Origin: Ephydatia muelleri
Taxonomy: Eukaryota; Porifera; Demospongiae; Spongillida; Spongillidae
DNA: 64,000 bases
Reading direction: 5' to 3'
Assembly: GCA_013339895.1 (NCBI GenBank)
Contig: JABACO010000013.1
Span: forward strand, 6,965,787-7,029,786
Shown here: piece after piece, positions 10,660-22,300 of the stretch
Position numbering within the stretch: the first letter of the stretch is position 1
Layout of the letters: each line of letters opens with the position of its first letter
Notes under the pieces: model-generated
Told to the model about the DNA's origin: nothing
Database searches by the model: none
Seen by the model: the letters and a program-made list of their open reading frames with translations, nothing else
Made by a program: the position numbers and the translations under genes

Positions 10660-12050
10660 CTAAAAGTCACAGCAGGTGTTTGGTGAGACACATCTGGCCA
10701 AAATCGCCCTGGCATTCTGCCTCATGAGGGTGAGGCTGAGGCGACTGTAGATGGTTGATATAACCTCATTTAGAGGTCGACATAGATGCATGGCTACCTT
10801 TTTGGATATGGTTAAAAGTACATTGATAGCTTCATTGCCCCATCCCCCAAACACTTCTACAACCAAAGGGATGCATGACCATCCTCTAAGGGCACATGCC
10901 TCATCATTTCTTGAGTGCTTGGCCTCTTCTCCCATCTCAGCTGCATGACCACAGGTTTGAGCCGCTTCTTGTATAGATTGCAAATATGACCTTTATGTCA
11001 AATGCAGCTGGGCGTGAGAGGGACCAGTTTGGCACTAGAATGTCTGCTGGTCTTGATTGGTCTTTAGGAAGAATGCCACTTCCTTTCTCAATTTGTGGGG
11101 AAAGGCATGCCTTGTGGCAGAATTCAGCAATGCAGTCCCTGAGTTGGTTGTGTCTGGTTATTACATCTCCCCCAGAGCGACAAGTGAGCATCTGATGTCC
11201 CCAAGCATCCATGTTGTGATGACAAAGTGGGCATGGTGTGCCCTCAGGTGTTAAAGGAAGGCCTAGCCACCATTTTAGAATGACCTGTGCTTCATCAGGC
11301 ATCAATGCAAGACCTAACTTTGGTGAAGGCTGCACTTTAAGCCATGCATGGGCTTGAGGCGCAGAGATAGCTTGCAATCTGGCCATTGTCACGGTAGTTG
11401 CATCGGAAAAAAGGGAATTGAAGCCAGCTTCTTCAATGTGAGAGGATAGTGCGTGCTGGTGGGGTGGTACATCAAGTTTACTTTCAATTGAGATGGCATC
11501 TGGCTGACTGACCTTGGCATTGTACGCATTCACTGCAGCAAGAAGGTAGACCTTTGAAGTCACCGAGCAATTGTCTGAGGGCATTGATGTGGTTAGAGAT
11601 GAGATGTATGCGGCAGGTGCGTGGCGATGAAGGGAATGCAGACCAAGGCCACCATGACTCAGGTTAAGTGAGGCCTGCTTAGCTGCTGGAAGTGTTAGCT
11701 CAATTGCTGAAGATAATTCAAAGCAGTGAAGAACATCATTGTCAAATTGACTAAACACCGATTCTGACATTGGTGAAGGAGGTGTAGGTGAGCGAGCTTA
11801 CAGAAACTAGCACATGATCTCAGGATGGTGACAGCAACTTGTGGGTTGCACAGTTGGGGTAGAAGTGACAATAGATGTAATGCATCTTTTCTTTTGGATT
11901 CGATGTATTGAGCACAAAACTCCGCACTCCCAATGGGGGCACCTAGTAATTCAAAGTGTGGACAGGCCGAGCATGTAATGTCAGATGGGAACATGGAGAG
12001 TTCTTGGGCACAGAATAATTCACATTTACCCAAATTATATGGAGACCAGA
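10660..12050 (-). pseudogene. retroelement C-terminal part: RT thumb region and restriction-like endonuclease
   Basis: The minus strand carries, in order: GKCELFCAQELSMFPSDI and ELLGAPIGSAEFC followed by PQVAVTILRSCASFCKLAHL (post-RT/thumb, 12033-11790). Next is a long open stretch (11770-10937) containing a Cys/His cluster CPLC...WGHQMLTC...H. It is followed by RPADILVPNW and PAAFDIKV, which fit a PD-(D/E)xK restriction-like endonuclease. The tail (10983-10660) is in another frame, with GWSCIPLVVEVFGGWG. This resembles single-ORF non-LTR elements that use a C-terminal restriction-like endonuclease. At least two frame breaks. The polymerase core that should precede it lies immediately upstream in the opposite orientation. 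Confidence 0.75.
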
Positions 12051-12051
12051 A

Positions 12052-12920
12052 GTGTCACTGTTGGCTTGCAAAAATGCCATCCCTCCTACCATTCCCAGTG
12101 TGCCTACCTCTATACCAGCTATCCATCTCCCGCCTACCTTCAATATTGCTGCAATTCTACGGACTTTTCCTAAAGGAACAGCATGTAGTCCATCAGACTT
12201 GAGAGTCCAGCATTTACTTGATGCATTGGACTCAAGACTACCAATCTCAATGGAGAGCTTACTGCATCATGTGGTTAATATTCTGCTCGCTGGCAATGCC
12301 CCTACCACCCTCTCACCCTATCTTGCTGGTGGAAATCTAACATCTCTATTGAAATCCAAAGGCACTGGATGGGATGTTCGACCAATCGCTGTAGGAGAAA
12401 TCTTGAGACGCCTTGTGGGTAAATGTGCCTGCATTTTAACAAAGGACAAGGCCTCGCAATTCTTCAATCCATTTCAGTTTGGAGTAGCTTGTCCAGCTGG
12501 CACCAAAAGAATTGTGCATAAGCTTAGGCAAGTTATTGAGGACAACTGGAATAATGGAGATTTTGCCATCTTAAAAGTTGATATGCGAAATGCATTCAAC
12601 TTAGTGTCTCGGGAAGCTGTCCTTCACCAGTGTGCCATCCACTTCCCTGAGCTTCTTCCATGGGTGACTTGGTGCTATTCACAGCACCAAAAGTTGTGGC
12701 ATCCAATGGGTCAGTTAATATCGTTGTCCAACAATGGGATCCTTTAGACCCACTTCTTTTTGCCCTCGTTCTGCACTGCACCATTCTTAAAATCTTTGCT
12801 GACCCCCAGTGCAAAGAAATGCTGCTGAACTGTTGGTATCTCGATGATGGGGCTTTGGCAGGACCAAGAGATGCAGTATCCAGAGCTCTAAAATTTTATG
12901 GATGTTTAGACTCAAACATA
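12052..12920 (+). pseudogene. reverse-transcriptase core of the same retroelement, inverted
   Basis: The plus strand reads SLLACKNAIPP, then FPKGTACSPSDLRVQHLLDA, WDVRPIAVGEILRRLVGKC, ILKVDMRNAFNLVSRE (RT motif A, 12052-12747). A second frame adds QQWDPLDPLLFALVLH (motif B, normally QQGDPLGP) and CWYLDDGALAGPRDAVSRAL (motif C, YLDD). These are the central domains missing between the flanking minus-strand segments. The natural order would be N-terminal part, this core, then C-terminal part, all on one strand; here the core is flipped. One frameshift near 12660-12740 and the motif B substitutions indicate it is inactive. Confidence 0.8.
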
Positions 12921-12921
12921 G

Positions 12922-14000
12922 TTATGTATCATTGTTTGGTGCAATGCCATGGGACGTTAAGATACGACAAGCTTTTGAAAATAGCCCTTCCTCTGCACAT
13001 GCAATTGCTGATGCCAGTTTCGTCTTATCAGAATCAGGATCTGAACGCAGGTAATCTTTCACGCTGACTCTGCTCACCGCCTTGGCCCATAAAAGCAGCT
13101 CCTTGCCGTCCTTCCAATCTTGGCACAATGATTCAATTGGAATCATATGCTTTCCCTTTCCCTTTCTCCTCGATAATGGCAACACACATTTGGGCAGCAT
13201 AAGTAATCTGGTCCAGGCTTCGACAGAATTTTCAAAAATCACTTGCTTTAGCACTTCAGCGAGTACGAACCCGAAGTGTTGACGAGCACGCTTGGGGATG
13301 TACTTCAAGGTAGGGCAGCGACACGAATGGACTTCCTCGATCGACGGATAGGTAGCTTGTTGTATACTAGGAAGATGGAAGCTTGATTGGGATTGAGTGG
13401 ATGAAGATGCTACTTCATGAGAAACGGATGTTACGCAAGACTGCTTATGGTGAGAGAACCATGCAGGAGATGGCAACTAGTTTGTTGCACGAAGGGCAGA
13501 TGCAGAGACTGTTTTCAGCCAACCATTGCTGCGGAACATTACCTGATCTATAACCAAAGGCATGATCCTGCATGTGCTTACGAATGTGGTTAGATGGAAC
13601 TCTTTCACAGCATGACGCACAGCTGAAGGCTGGGACTACTGCCTCTGTTGGCCATGATGATGATATAGATGGCTCAGTATTTGAAAATGAATGAGTAGCA
13701 GCTGCGCAGTTAGGGTGATCAACCACTTCGTGGGGGGTGTTTTACAGCACTACATGTAGGCTGAGTAGACTGGGTAGTAGCTATATAGGACGTGCATGGT
13801 GACAGTTAAACCCGTCAGATGAAAGGTCGGTACCGGTAGTTGGTGGTGCGTTATTATTACGGCTGCTTCCATGCCTCACAGGGTGGCAGTCCTTACATGG
13901 CTTTCCCGCCGTAGCGCACGAGCACGATTTGCAACGTGCATGAGAACCATTGCACCGGCAACAGGGAGGATCTCGTTTCCGGCTCAGCATACTATTCATC
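12922..14000 (-). pseudogene. retroelement N-terminal part: Cys-rich zinc-binding region and pre-RT domain
   Basis: Minus-strand reading gives a Cys-rich segment CCRCNGSHARCKSCSCATAG (13999-13781). It is followed by a C2H2-like segment CASCCERVPSNHIRKHMQDH (13726-13445). A longer stretch with KYIPKRARQHFGFVLAEVLK and CAEEGLFSKACRILTSHGIA runs to 12922. This matches the N-terminal order of the REL-endonuclease-type retroelement whose C-terminal part lies at 10660-12050. It stops at the inversion breakpoint near 12920. Three frames are used, so it is not functional. Confidence 0.7.
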
Positions 14001-14413
14001 GATCAACTATCACCACGCCATTACATTGGACTCCCACGCCATTATATTGTATCTTTTAGTAATTTACCATTTGTTGCATCCAATTCTGACAATTCATAGC
14101 TGTTTTCTCCTGGACTTGCTTTACTATAAACTGCAGTATAAACTGCAGCAAATTGCGTTTCTCAATACACTTAATTCATGGACAGCAGTAAAAAAAAACT
14201 TACGCTCACTTGGTATACTTGGTGGTGGTACAGAGAATGACACAGCAATACCACGATCTGGGTCATTATCATCTTCACAACCGCTTGAGTTGTATTCCTG
14301 ACCTTAAGTTGTGTACTAATAAGGTACATGGAAGCCAATACAATACACGAAGCTCACCTTCAATGGTAATCACTTCTGGAACAATATTGTTATCAGTCTG
14401 CAGCTACTGCTGC

Positions 14414-14416
<3 letters not shown>
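14001..14416. other. no recognised feature
   Basis: Probably the 5' flank or untranslated leader of the minus-strand retroelement. No independent gene seen. Confidence 0.4.
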
Positions 14417-14445
<29 letters not shown>

Positions 14446-14446
14446 C
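14417..14446. repeat. poly-C tract, 30 bp
   Basis: An uninterrupted run of C between ctgcctg and ttcctcttc. Confidence 0.95.
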
Positions 14447-15079
14447 TTCCTCTTCTATCTTCTAACTGCTTGACCTGAGTTCTGTGACTTCTGTCCATCA
14501 ATAGCCACACCATCTCTGGGCTACTTCTTTTTTCACCGCCACTCGTATCGTTCGAGGCTGATATCATCAGTACGAGTGCGTTCAAGTAATGATTATGCTT
14601 ATGTTTGAGCGGAGATCAAACACTTACTTTTAGGTCTTTTTGCAAAAAAGTCTGAAATGGATCGCGCTCTCTTCGTTGCATTCGCTGCCATTGCACGTGC
14701 GCGCTAATTTATGCGTTAATCATTTTCATACTCGAGTTTGAATGTACTTATATTGTGAAAAACCTCCTCTCCTTACACTACAGTCATGGGACAGGCTTTA
14801 GATACTGCTTCTGTGTTAATGCTTCCTTCCGAGGTGGCACACACATGAAGTTAATGTCGTCAAAGCAAAGCTTAGTCACAACAATATTAAAACGCAAGAG
14901 GGAAATGGTTACCACGCTAACATTACACACTGCGAACGGGTGGTGTCTCCTCTGAATTATCGCCGTCCATCACTATAAGTCCTTTTTTTTCTCTGAAAAT
15001 GGGCGTACGTTTGCCATCACAACTGTTTCCTAATTAATAATCCGTTACCAAGCTGACACAGTTTTCTATAGTTTTGCCA
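14447..15079. other. no recognised feature
   Basis: Mixed intergenic sequence with only short chance frames. Confidence 0.5.
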
Positions 15080-15086
15080 CCACCGG

Positions 15087-16382
15087 TAGAGATAATATAT
15101 AGAGGGATTGGAAACGGAGCCAATCAACACTAATTAACGCGCGCAATCCTCGAACGAATCCTTACAAGCGGTACAAATACATGTGTAGCACTTAGAATTT
15201 TTTTACAACAGACACATAATATGGACTAAATCGTTTTCTTAGGCCTTTAGATTTCTGTGTGGTTTTTTGCTGTGCAACCTTCATCTTTTCTACCCACGCA
15301 CTGGCATAAGAAAAACCCATTGTCAATGGAGTTGAGCAGTATTGGTAGTTCACTCAGCAACTAACAATTATGAGTACTAAACTGCCTGTGTGTAGTGTGA
15401 ACAGACCACTGCATGTCACTGTTGATTACCAGACACATTGCAATTACTGTTGCATGATTCCTTTGCTCTATCAACTTCGATATAGAAAAGGACTGGGATC
15501 CATCAGATATGATAGGCACCCAGGATGGAGGGAGTGGGACCATTGATATTCTCTCACTCAGCATGTTCAATGATTGTACCAAGCCACCAGTTAAATGGGA
15601 CAAGGGGAAGGAGACAGAGAGTGCAATTTCACTACTGTATGATCTGAAGCTTGATCATGACCATGGTCAGGAGCTTTAGAAGGTTGTACAGATATTACCT
15701 CTGGAACAGGCAAGGACAAGGTTAGGCCTTCTGTAACAGGCACATGTACTTGAGCGCGAGGAATTGCCACGACCAAACTCCCCCTTTTCTCCGCGTTCTT
15801 AATGTGCCGAAGCTTCGATTTTCTTCCGCCCATCACCTTTGAAGAAATTTACAGAACGATTGGGACGTGGTTTACCTTTAAAAACATGTGATGGGCACAA
15901 AACCAACATAGCTCTACCATAATAATATATTAAAACCAGCCACCATCGTAACAAAAAGCCGTGGCTCCCCCAGAGAGTAAGGGTACCCAAAACATCATAG
16001 CGAAATTTCTGAAGATGCTATACGCAAACATCATAGCGATGGGCACATACTAGACTATGAGCAGTAAATACACAAATAATGACGTGGACAGTTTATCTAG
16101 ATCGACGGATTCTCCCCCCAAAGTAAAAAAATGGCCAACTTTCTTTAATTTTTCGGTTAAAAAATGGCGCAAAATGGAATCTATAAGTATTAAATGAATC
16201 TTTAGTTGATCGTCTATCGATACTTTATTTAAACTTGAGAAAGCATGTTTCATTACCTTGTGACATTCAAGACTTTAATTCAAGCCTACAATTCTTTGGG
16301 TCAGCAAGGATAGGGCGCGCTAAAATTGCTAAAGTCTGTGGCGCACGTGATTCGTTTCCAATCCCTCTATATATTATCTCTG
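15087..16382 (-). mobile_element. TIR transposon with 7-bp target duplication carrying an unknown protein fragment
   Basis: Terminal inverted repeats of about 30 bp, (T/C)AGAGATAATATATAGAGG and onward, bound a 1296-bp element. Perfect 7-bp target duplications CCACCGG lie at 15080-15086 and 16383-16389. Minus-strand segments in several frames match a second copy at 48541-50056: GGESVDLDKLSTSLFVYLLL, TLTLWGSHGFLLRWWLVLIY, SHVFKGKPRPNRSVNFF, QWSVHTTHRQFSTHNC and a basic end GLRKRFSPYYVS. None of these resembles a transposase I know. Relative to the second copy this one lacks a 277-bp GT..AG-bounded segment. The superfamily is undecided; 7-bp duplications occur in P-like and Dada-like elements. 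Confidence 0.85.
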
Positions 16383-16389
16383 CCACCGG

Positions 16390-17311
16390 CTTCCGTGAAG
16401 GCGTATTCTATCGTCTAATTGACGCAGTTATACAGGGATTGACGTGCCGTTTTGATGCATGCTGCATGTAAACGCATTTGATAATCTATTTGGGTTCTTG
16501 TACAAGTACAAAACAACGACAGAGGTGGACTTGAAATTGGTTTTTCAGCAAGCGCAGGATGTGTCTGATAAGCTGTCAGAGGTAGTATTAAAAATAATGT
16601 TATCACAAAATAAGGCATGTGAACCTATAGCCCTATAGGTACCGTCGAGCAACTAAGTCCTTTGACGCATTTGAACAGACTCCATGCATTATACTTTTAT
16701 AGGCATCATTTGCGTTAGCGGCCTTAGAATGTTCTGCACCGATTGTAAGTTGCTTCTGCAGAAAGAATTTTTTTAATAGCCAGCTAAAAAGATTATATAA
16801 AGAACTACCGATACGCGTTCCAAAATGCCTCACGAGCGGTTGCAGGGTCTTTCCCTACTTTGTTTCGAGTCTGACTTAGCCAGAACTGTTAACTATGACT
16901 CAGTCCTTCGATAAAGAATCGAAAAGCACCTTTGTAATACATGTATTATGCCATGCACCATTTTGCACAATTATGTTCGTTGAAGACACTACCAGTATTT
17001 ATACAGGCATAATAACACGAAATGGCATGCGTTAGTTATCCATATGCATGCGAGTTAGAGATGGTGATGAGACAGGCTTTATGGGGCCTATGATGCCACA
17101 AACGCTCTAGCTGTTACCCTGGGCCTCACTACGGCTCTCGCCGGCCCTGTATAGAAGTACTCTACTCCTCATGCAAATATTAGTTTCAATGCATGATATT
17201 TGAAACATTGTATAATAGGCAAAATCCGTTATCATATTGCATTTGTAAGATTCCAATAGCCTCTATAGGGTCAGAAAGTTAAATTATGAACTTTTAGTGA
17301 TTATATATATG
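16390..17311. other. no recognised feature
   Basis: Intergenic, with no gene or repeat recognised on either strand. Confidence 0.5.
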
Positions 17312-18076
17312 GAACGTTCTATACGAAAATGGGTCTTGTGGATTTTATTTTATAACATAAAATTTAAATCGATATGGAACGTTCTATACGAAAATGGGTC
17401 TTGTGGATTTTATTTTATAACATAAAATTTAAATCGATATGTCTTTCGAAATATTAACGCTATCGGGTTCCTATTTTTAACACAACATACCACACCATTA
17501 CTATATGTGACAATCCATTTTAGTGTCTTACACATGCGGGGTACCGACGTTACAAGGTCCGATACCCCGTAGGGTTCTAAATGGCCACATCTTCAGGTAC
17601 GAGTATCCAAATCGGTTCAAAATAGGTACCTATGTAGAAGGGTCCTACCGCTATTGATTTGTTCTGTTCGTTAATGTTTGCTTTATCCGCTATGGAGATA
17701 CAAGTGTGCAAAGAAATTGCATATTTCCCGGGCGTTACGCAATAACTCTGCACACTTGTGTCTCCATAACGGATAAAGCAAAAATTAACGAACAGAACAA
17801 ATCAATAGCGGTAGTACCCTTGTACATGGGTACCTATTTTGAACCGATTTGGACACTCTACCTGAAGATGTGGCCGTTTTGAACCCTACGGGGTATCGGA
17901 CCTTGTAACGTCGGTACCCCGCATGTGCATGGATTTTCACATATAGTAATGGTGTGGTATGTTGTGTTAAAAATAGGAACCCGATAGCGTTAATATTTCG
18001 GAAGATGTATCGTTTTAAATTTTATGTTATAAAATAAAATCTACAAGACCCATTTTCGTATAGAACGTTCCATATA
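17312..18076. mobile_element. fold-back element, member 2
   Basis: Left and right halves are reverse complements around a short loop near 17730-17742. Both ends carry the terminal sequence ATGGAACGTTCTATACGAAA shared with the 4.16-5.06 kb element. On the left the outer ~62 bp is duplicated in tandem (17312-17372, 17374-17440). Flanks are ATATATAT on both sides, so any target duplication is ambiguous. The inner arms have diverged from member 1 but keep the same landmarks (gttctgttcgttaat, ggagatacaa). Confidence 0.85.
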
Positions 18077-18079
18077 TAT

Positions 18080-18600
18080 ATTTTACAGCACTACATCCTT
18101 TGAAACATAGCCGTGCGAAGTTTTTTGTTTACTGACTAGTACTGACTATACCGCGTCTCTTTTTCAGTTGTGTCACAAAGCGTTCATTATTTTTCGTAAT
18201 ATGAACGCTATCTACACATATGATATACCACTATAATGCATTTCTCACGCTCTTTCCAGCTATACTAATTACATACTGATTTGAAAGATTCGTGTGTGAT
18301 GCCCATCACAGCTATAGGGTTGTTGTAGCTGCATGGTTCTTTTAAAAATAAAAAAATAAAAAAGAAGTTTCAGTTGGGTAGATTAGAGATAATTAGATCT
18401 ACACATTCGTCTGCATAGAATGAGCGATTTCTAAAGTGGCAAGAATGGCTATTGAAGCCTACAGACCAAAAAAGGCTCATTTCATGAGATTGCCTCCACA
18501 AGCATAAAATTAGTCATGAAATTTACTGTTCATTAATATATTAACATGTGAATCCCACATTTGGTTTCTTTGGTCTATAAATGCATGTAGTTTGTTTTTG
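18080..18600. other. no recognised feature
   Basis: AT-rich sequence downstream of the receptor gene. No coding signal. Confidence 0.5.
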
Positions 18601-18607
18601 ACATGCA

Positions 18608-18629
18608 CCCCCCCCCCCCCCCCCCCCCC
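18608..18629. repeat. poly-C tract, 22 bp
   Basis: A run of about 22 C located ~360 bp beyond the receptor stop codon. Confidence 0.95.
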
Positions 18630-18992
18630 TTTCACCGAGTAAAAATAAAGTTCTAGCTAGGTGTGTCTGACATGTGTACTATGCCTAATTTCTAATTTTC
18701 CTCACTCAATTTTCGTATACTTGCATGCCACTATATTTGAATGAATGACACATGTGATATATTCTGTTTCATATTCCCTTCACAATCAGACTTATTTCCT
18801 TGCTTTTCACAACACTGTTGTAGTCTTCAATCCTGTCCGCTGATTCAAAAGAATCATTACACTAGACCATGCAGGCAAACAAAGTGGATTGACCATAGCG
18901 TGCAGTTAATAGACAACACATGAAAGAAACAGTTGCAAGGTTGCACACATAGTAAACGTAAAAACGGAACACAAAATTGAGATTCTTAGTTA

Positions 18993-19329
18993 TTACACAT
19001 TGGTATCCATGGGTGGTGTGTGGCTGACATCTGTATCATACTGGATCACTTCACCAAACCCCACATTTGAATCATGTGAAATAGTCAACTGCTTCATGTT
19101 TTCAAGAGACTTGTGCTAAAATTGGAGACACATTAGTGAAAGATCACAATGTCATACAGCCAAGCAGTATAGAGATAAAATGACCAATGCTTACCTCATG
19201 AGCAAGCTGCTGTTCGAGGATTTGTATTCGTTTCTCTAGTGCTACTACTTTACAATGATCTGAATCAACCTGGACAATTGTTGATGGAAACACAGTCTGT
19301 CCCTCCGGATCCTTGTATGTTGCAAAGAA
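18993..19329 (-). CDS. receptor exons 15-16: cytoplasmic coiled coil and C-terminus
   Basis: Exon 15 encodes [20 protein letters not shown] followed by a heptad-like [18 protein letters not shown] segment, consistent with the coiled coil that GABA-B subunits use to pair. Exon 16 encodes [20 protein letters not shown] and ends [12 protein letters not shown] with TAA at 18995-18993. Both exon borders are canonical. Confidence 0.85.
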
Positions 19330-22300
19330 CTAGTGAGAGTGGGATCTGATTACTCAATACACTGTGCATTAATTGAAGTCATGTACCTTTGGTATGAAGA
19401 CCAGCAACAGGATAATGGTGGCAGCACACCAGAATCCAAGGGAGTAAATGGCTGCCAATGTGTTCACCTTATCCCTCAGTGTGGCAAAGCTAATGATCAC
19501 CACAACCAAACATATTGATGTGACGTAGATGATGGCTGCTATGTACTTGGAGTCATCCAATCCTTTCACTTTTACTTTTCTGGTTCCGAATGCAAGCAGG
19601 ATGGCAACCACCTGGATGAGACCCTTGTAGCCAAACAACACTCCATGCCATATGGTGTAGCCTTTCTGAGAGTCACATATGAAGATACAGTTAATGGTTG
19701 TGTCATGGAAGGCCTTCATAGTGAGGAAGGTGGAAGGAAAATACAATTAATGCTAATAATTAGAGCAGATAAACAAGCATACTCCAGACACAATCTGTGG
19801 GTATTCAGTACTCTGTTTGAGAACTGCAGTAGTCCTCAACTCAGGAACAGCTGTGACAATGACCAGAATGATCACATCAATGCCTGCCAGTACACTGATC
19901 AACACCCCAATCATCCAATCCTTGATCATGACTCCCTGTGGGCAAAAATGAATGCATAAACAAAGTGATGCCTACCAGGCACTGCTAGTTCATCATTACC
20001 CTCTTCTTATTTGGTTTAGGGTTGTTGAATATGTAGTAAACACGATACATCTTTCCCAGAACAGGCCCAAAGGCTACCGAGTAGCCAATGGCCCACAACC
20101 ATATCCGAACCTGTGAATGAATGACATAACATTTCTTGCTTAGCTTGAAATGTTCCTATTGGTTGCACAGTGTCTAAGCTGTGTTATGTGTTTGAATGCA
20201 ATAACAAATGTTCCATCCACACCATGATGACAGAGAATAACATCAAACATGTGTCATGGGTGTACGTATAGGGGAGGGTCTTCTGGTTCAAATGACATGC
20301 CTCCCCTCCCCCTACCCCCCTCCAAAAGAAGTTAGGTCATCTTTGGCCCTGATATTTTGATTACTACTTTAATAATCCATATCCTTAAGTGACAATTGTT
20401 TTAAGTTTAATGCGCATGTGTTCTGTACCTATTCTGGGATCAATATCAATTTTGGTGCATTCAATTCACATTCTGAAATTACAGGCAGGAAATAAATTGA
20501 GTAAATATATAGCCTTTGTGGGCTTTGCTCTAAACCCTACATGATAGTGAATGGTCATTTTTCTATACGGTCACATTTTAATAAAATCTAACCCATCCCC
20601 CTCTCCTTTCTTAAAGTTTGTGCCCACCCAGTTGTGTGCTTGAACTATTCTTGACACTCACGTTACAAATGGCAGTGGTTATGGTCTCATCAGTGGACTG
20701 TATAGCCAGGAAGAAGATGGAGGTGTAGAGTACCATACAACCTCCACAAGTGATGTAATTGATATTGGGACTGGTAAGGCGAATGAATCTGTCAGAAGAA
20801 TCAAAGGATAATTTATAACTTTTGTGTTACAGATCACCATGGAGAAAATATAGATTACTTGTGTAGTACATGTTGGATTAATTGAGTTACGCTGACCAAT
20901 CACACAGCATATATACTTTGTCCATCTGCACCAAACCAACAATGCTAATCATACATATATGGACCAGCTACAGTATATTACATACATTCAGCATGTTTAT
21001 CCAGTTTACTAGGGTGTAACTGAACATCTGAGCCCTGATCTGTGGTGCTTTCACTCACTTTCTTTCTCTGAAGACCACCATAAAGATGAAGCATATGATG
21101 GCCAGAGCTATCCCTAGTGTGGCCAGAATGTACATGACAGCAGTGACCCATGGCTCAATGTTAATGGTGGACTTTATCAGAGTTCCATCATGTGGAACAC
21201 CATCTATAAGGGATACAGGAATGAAGTCAGGAATTTTAGTGGCCCTGACCCCTCATGATATGTGCTCACCAGGCCATATTGTTTCCATGGACTCTCCTGG
21301 GAGAAAGTCAAATGCAACTGACTGTCCATTGTGGTCCAATGTCACGTATCCAATGTCAAACTTCTGCAGCTGATTACCTGATTGGAGGAAATTGTAACCA
21401 TGGATACATATACAAAGTTAAAAAGTACCCACTGTTATTGAATCTGTACTGTTGAATTCTTATACGTTCAGCATTCCTTATGCCATTGGCATTGAAGGAT
21501 ATGTTCCCCTGTGTGTGGTGGACAAAACATCTCTGGTATGAAGTATAAAGGACTCCCTTCTAAATTTCACTGTACAATTGTATGGGGAAGAGGACGGGGG
21601 ATGAACTGGATCACATACTGGGTGACAAATTATGATATAAAAAGTAAGCTGGTGACATAAATAATATAGTCTGTGTGATGAAAAGAGTGCTAATTACATT
21701 GTACACATCCTGGGTAGAAGCTGTTTGTAAGTTAGGGCCATTGAGGTGTCAAGTTGGATCATCATCTAACATGGCTGATCATCATCTCATCAGATAATCT
21801 GGACTTTCAGTTTGTCATTGTATTAAAGCTAGTAGTCTATGTATGTTGTATAAATAGAGACATGTGATAGCGTTATTACGAGGGTTAGGGTTAGGGTTAG
21901 GTTAGGGTTAGGGTTAGGGTTAGGGTGATTGTGTTATTATGATCTGATATTGGCCCTGCTGTGATCTCTGCCAATTGGTTATGCACCAACAAGCTGAGTT
22001 TACACATTATAAAGTGTTTTGTGCTCTTAAGCATCTTCCTTCTAAATACTCCAGAACCCCTGATGGTTTTCTTGCTGGGTTTTTAAAGTCAATTGCTTAT
22101 GCCATTGCCTCTCCATTGTCCAGGCTTTCTACTATGTCTATGGATTGTGTGTGGAAACAGGCAATTGTTTGTCCCATTTTCAAAAAAGGCTCCCGAAAAT
22201 TACCTAGTAATTATCATCCAGTCTCTCTAACCAGTTGTAAAGTAATGGAGTCTATTGTTTGAATCAATGATATCCTTTCTCTGCTCTAACAACCTCATTT

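Noticed and set aside
12052-12920. Programmed DNA inversion or diversity-generating retroelement
   Set aside because: No recombinase, no template/variable repeat pair and no recognition sites at the breakpoints were seen. A dead, rearranged retroelement explains it.
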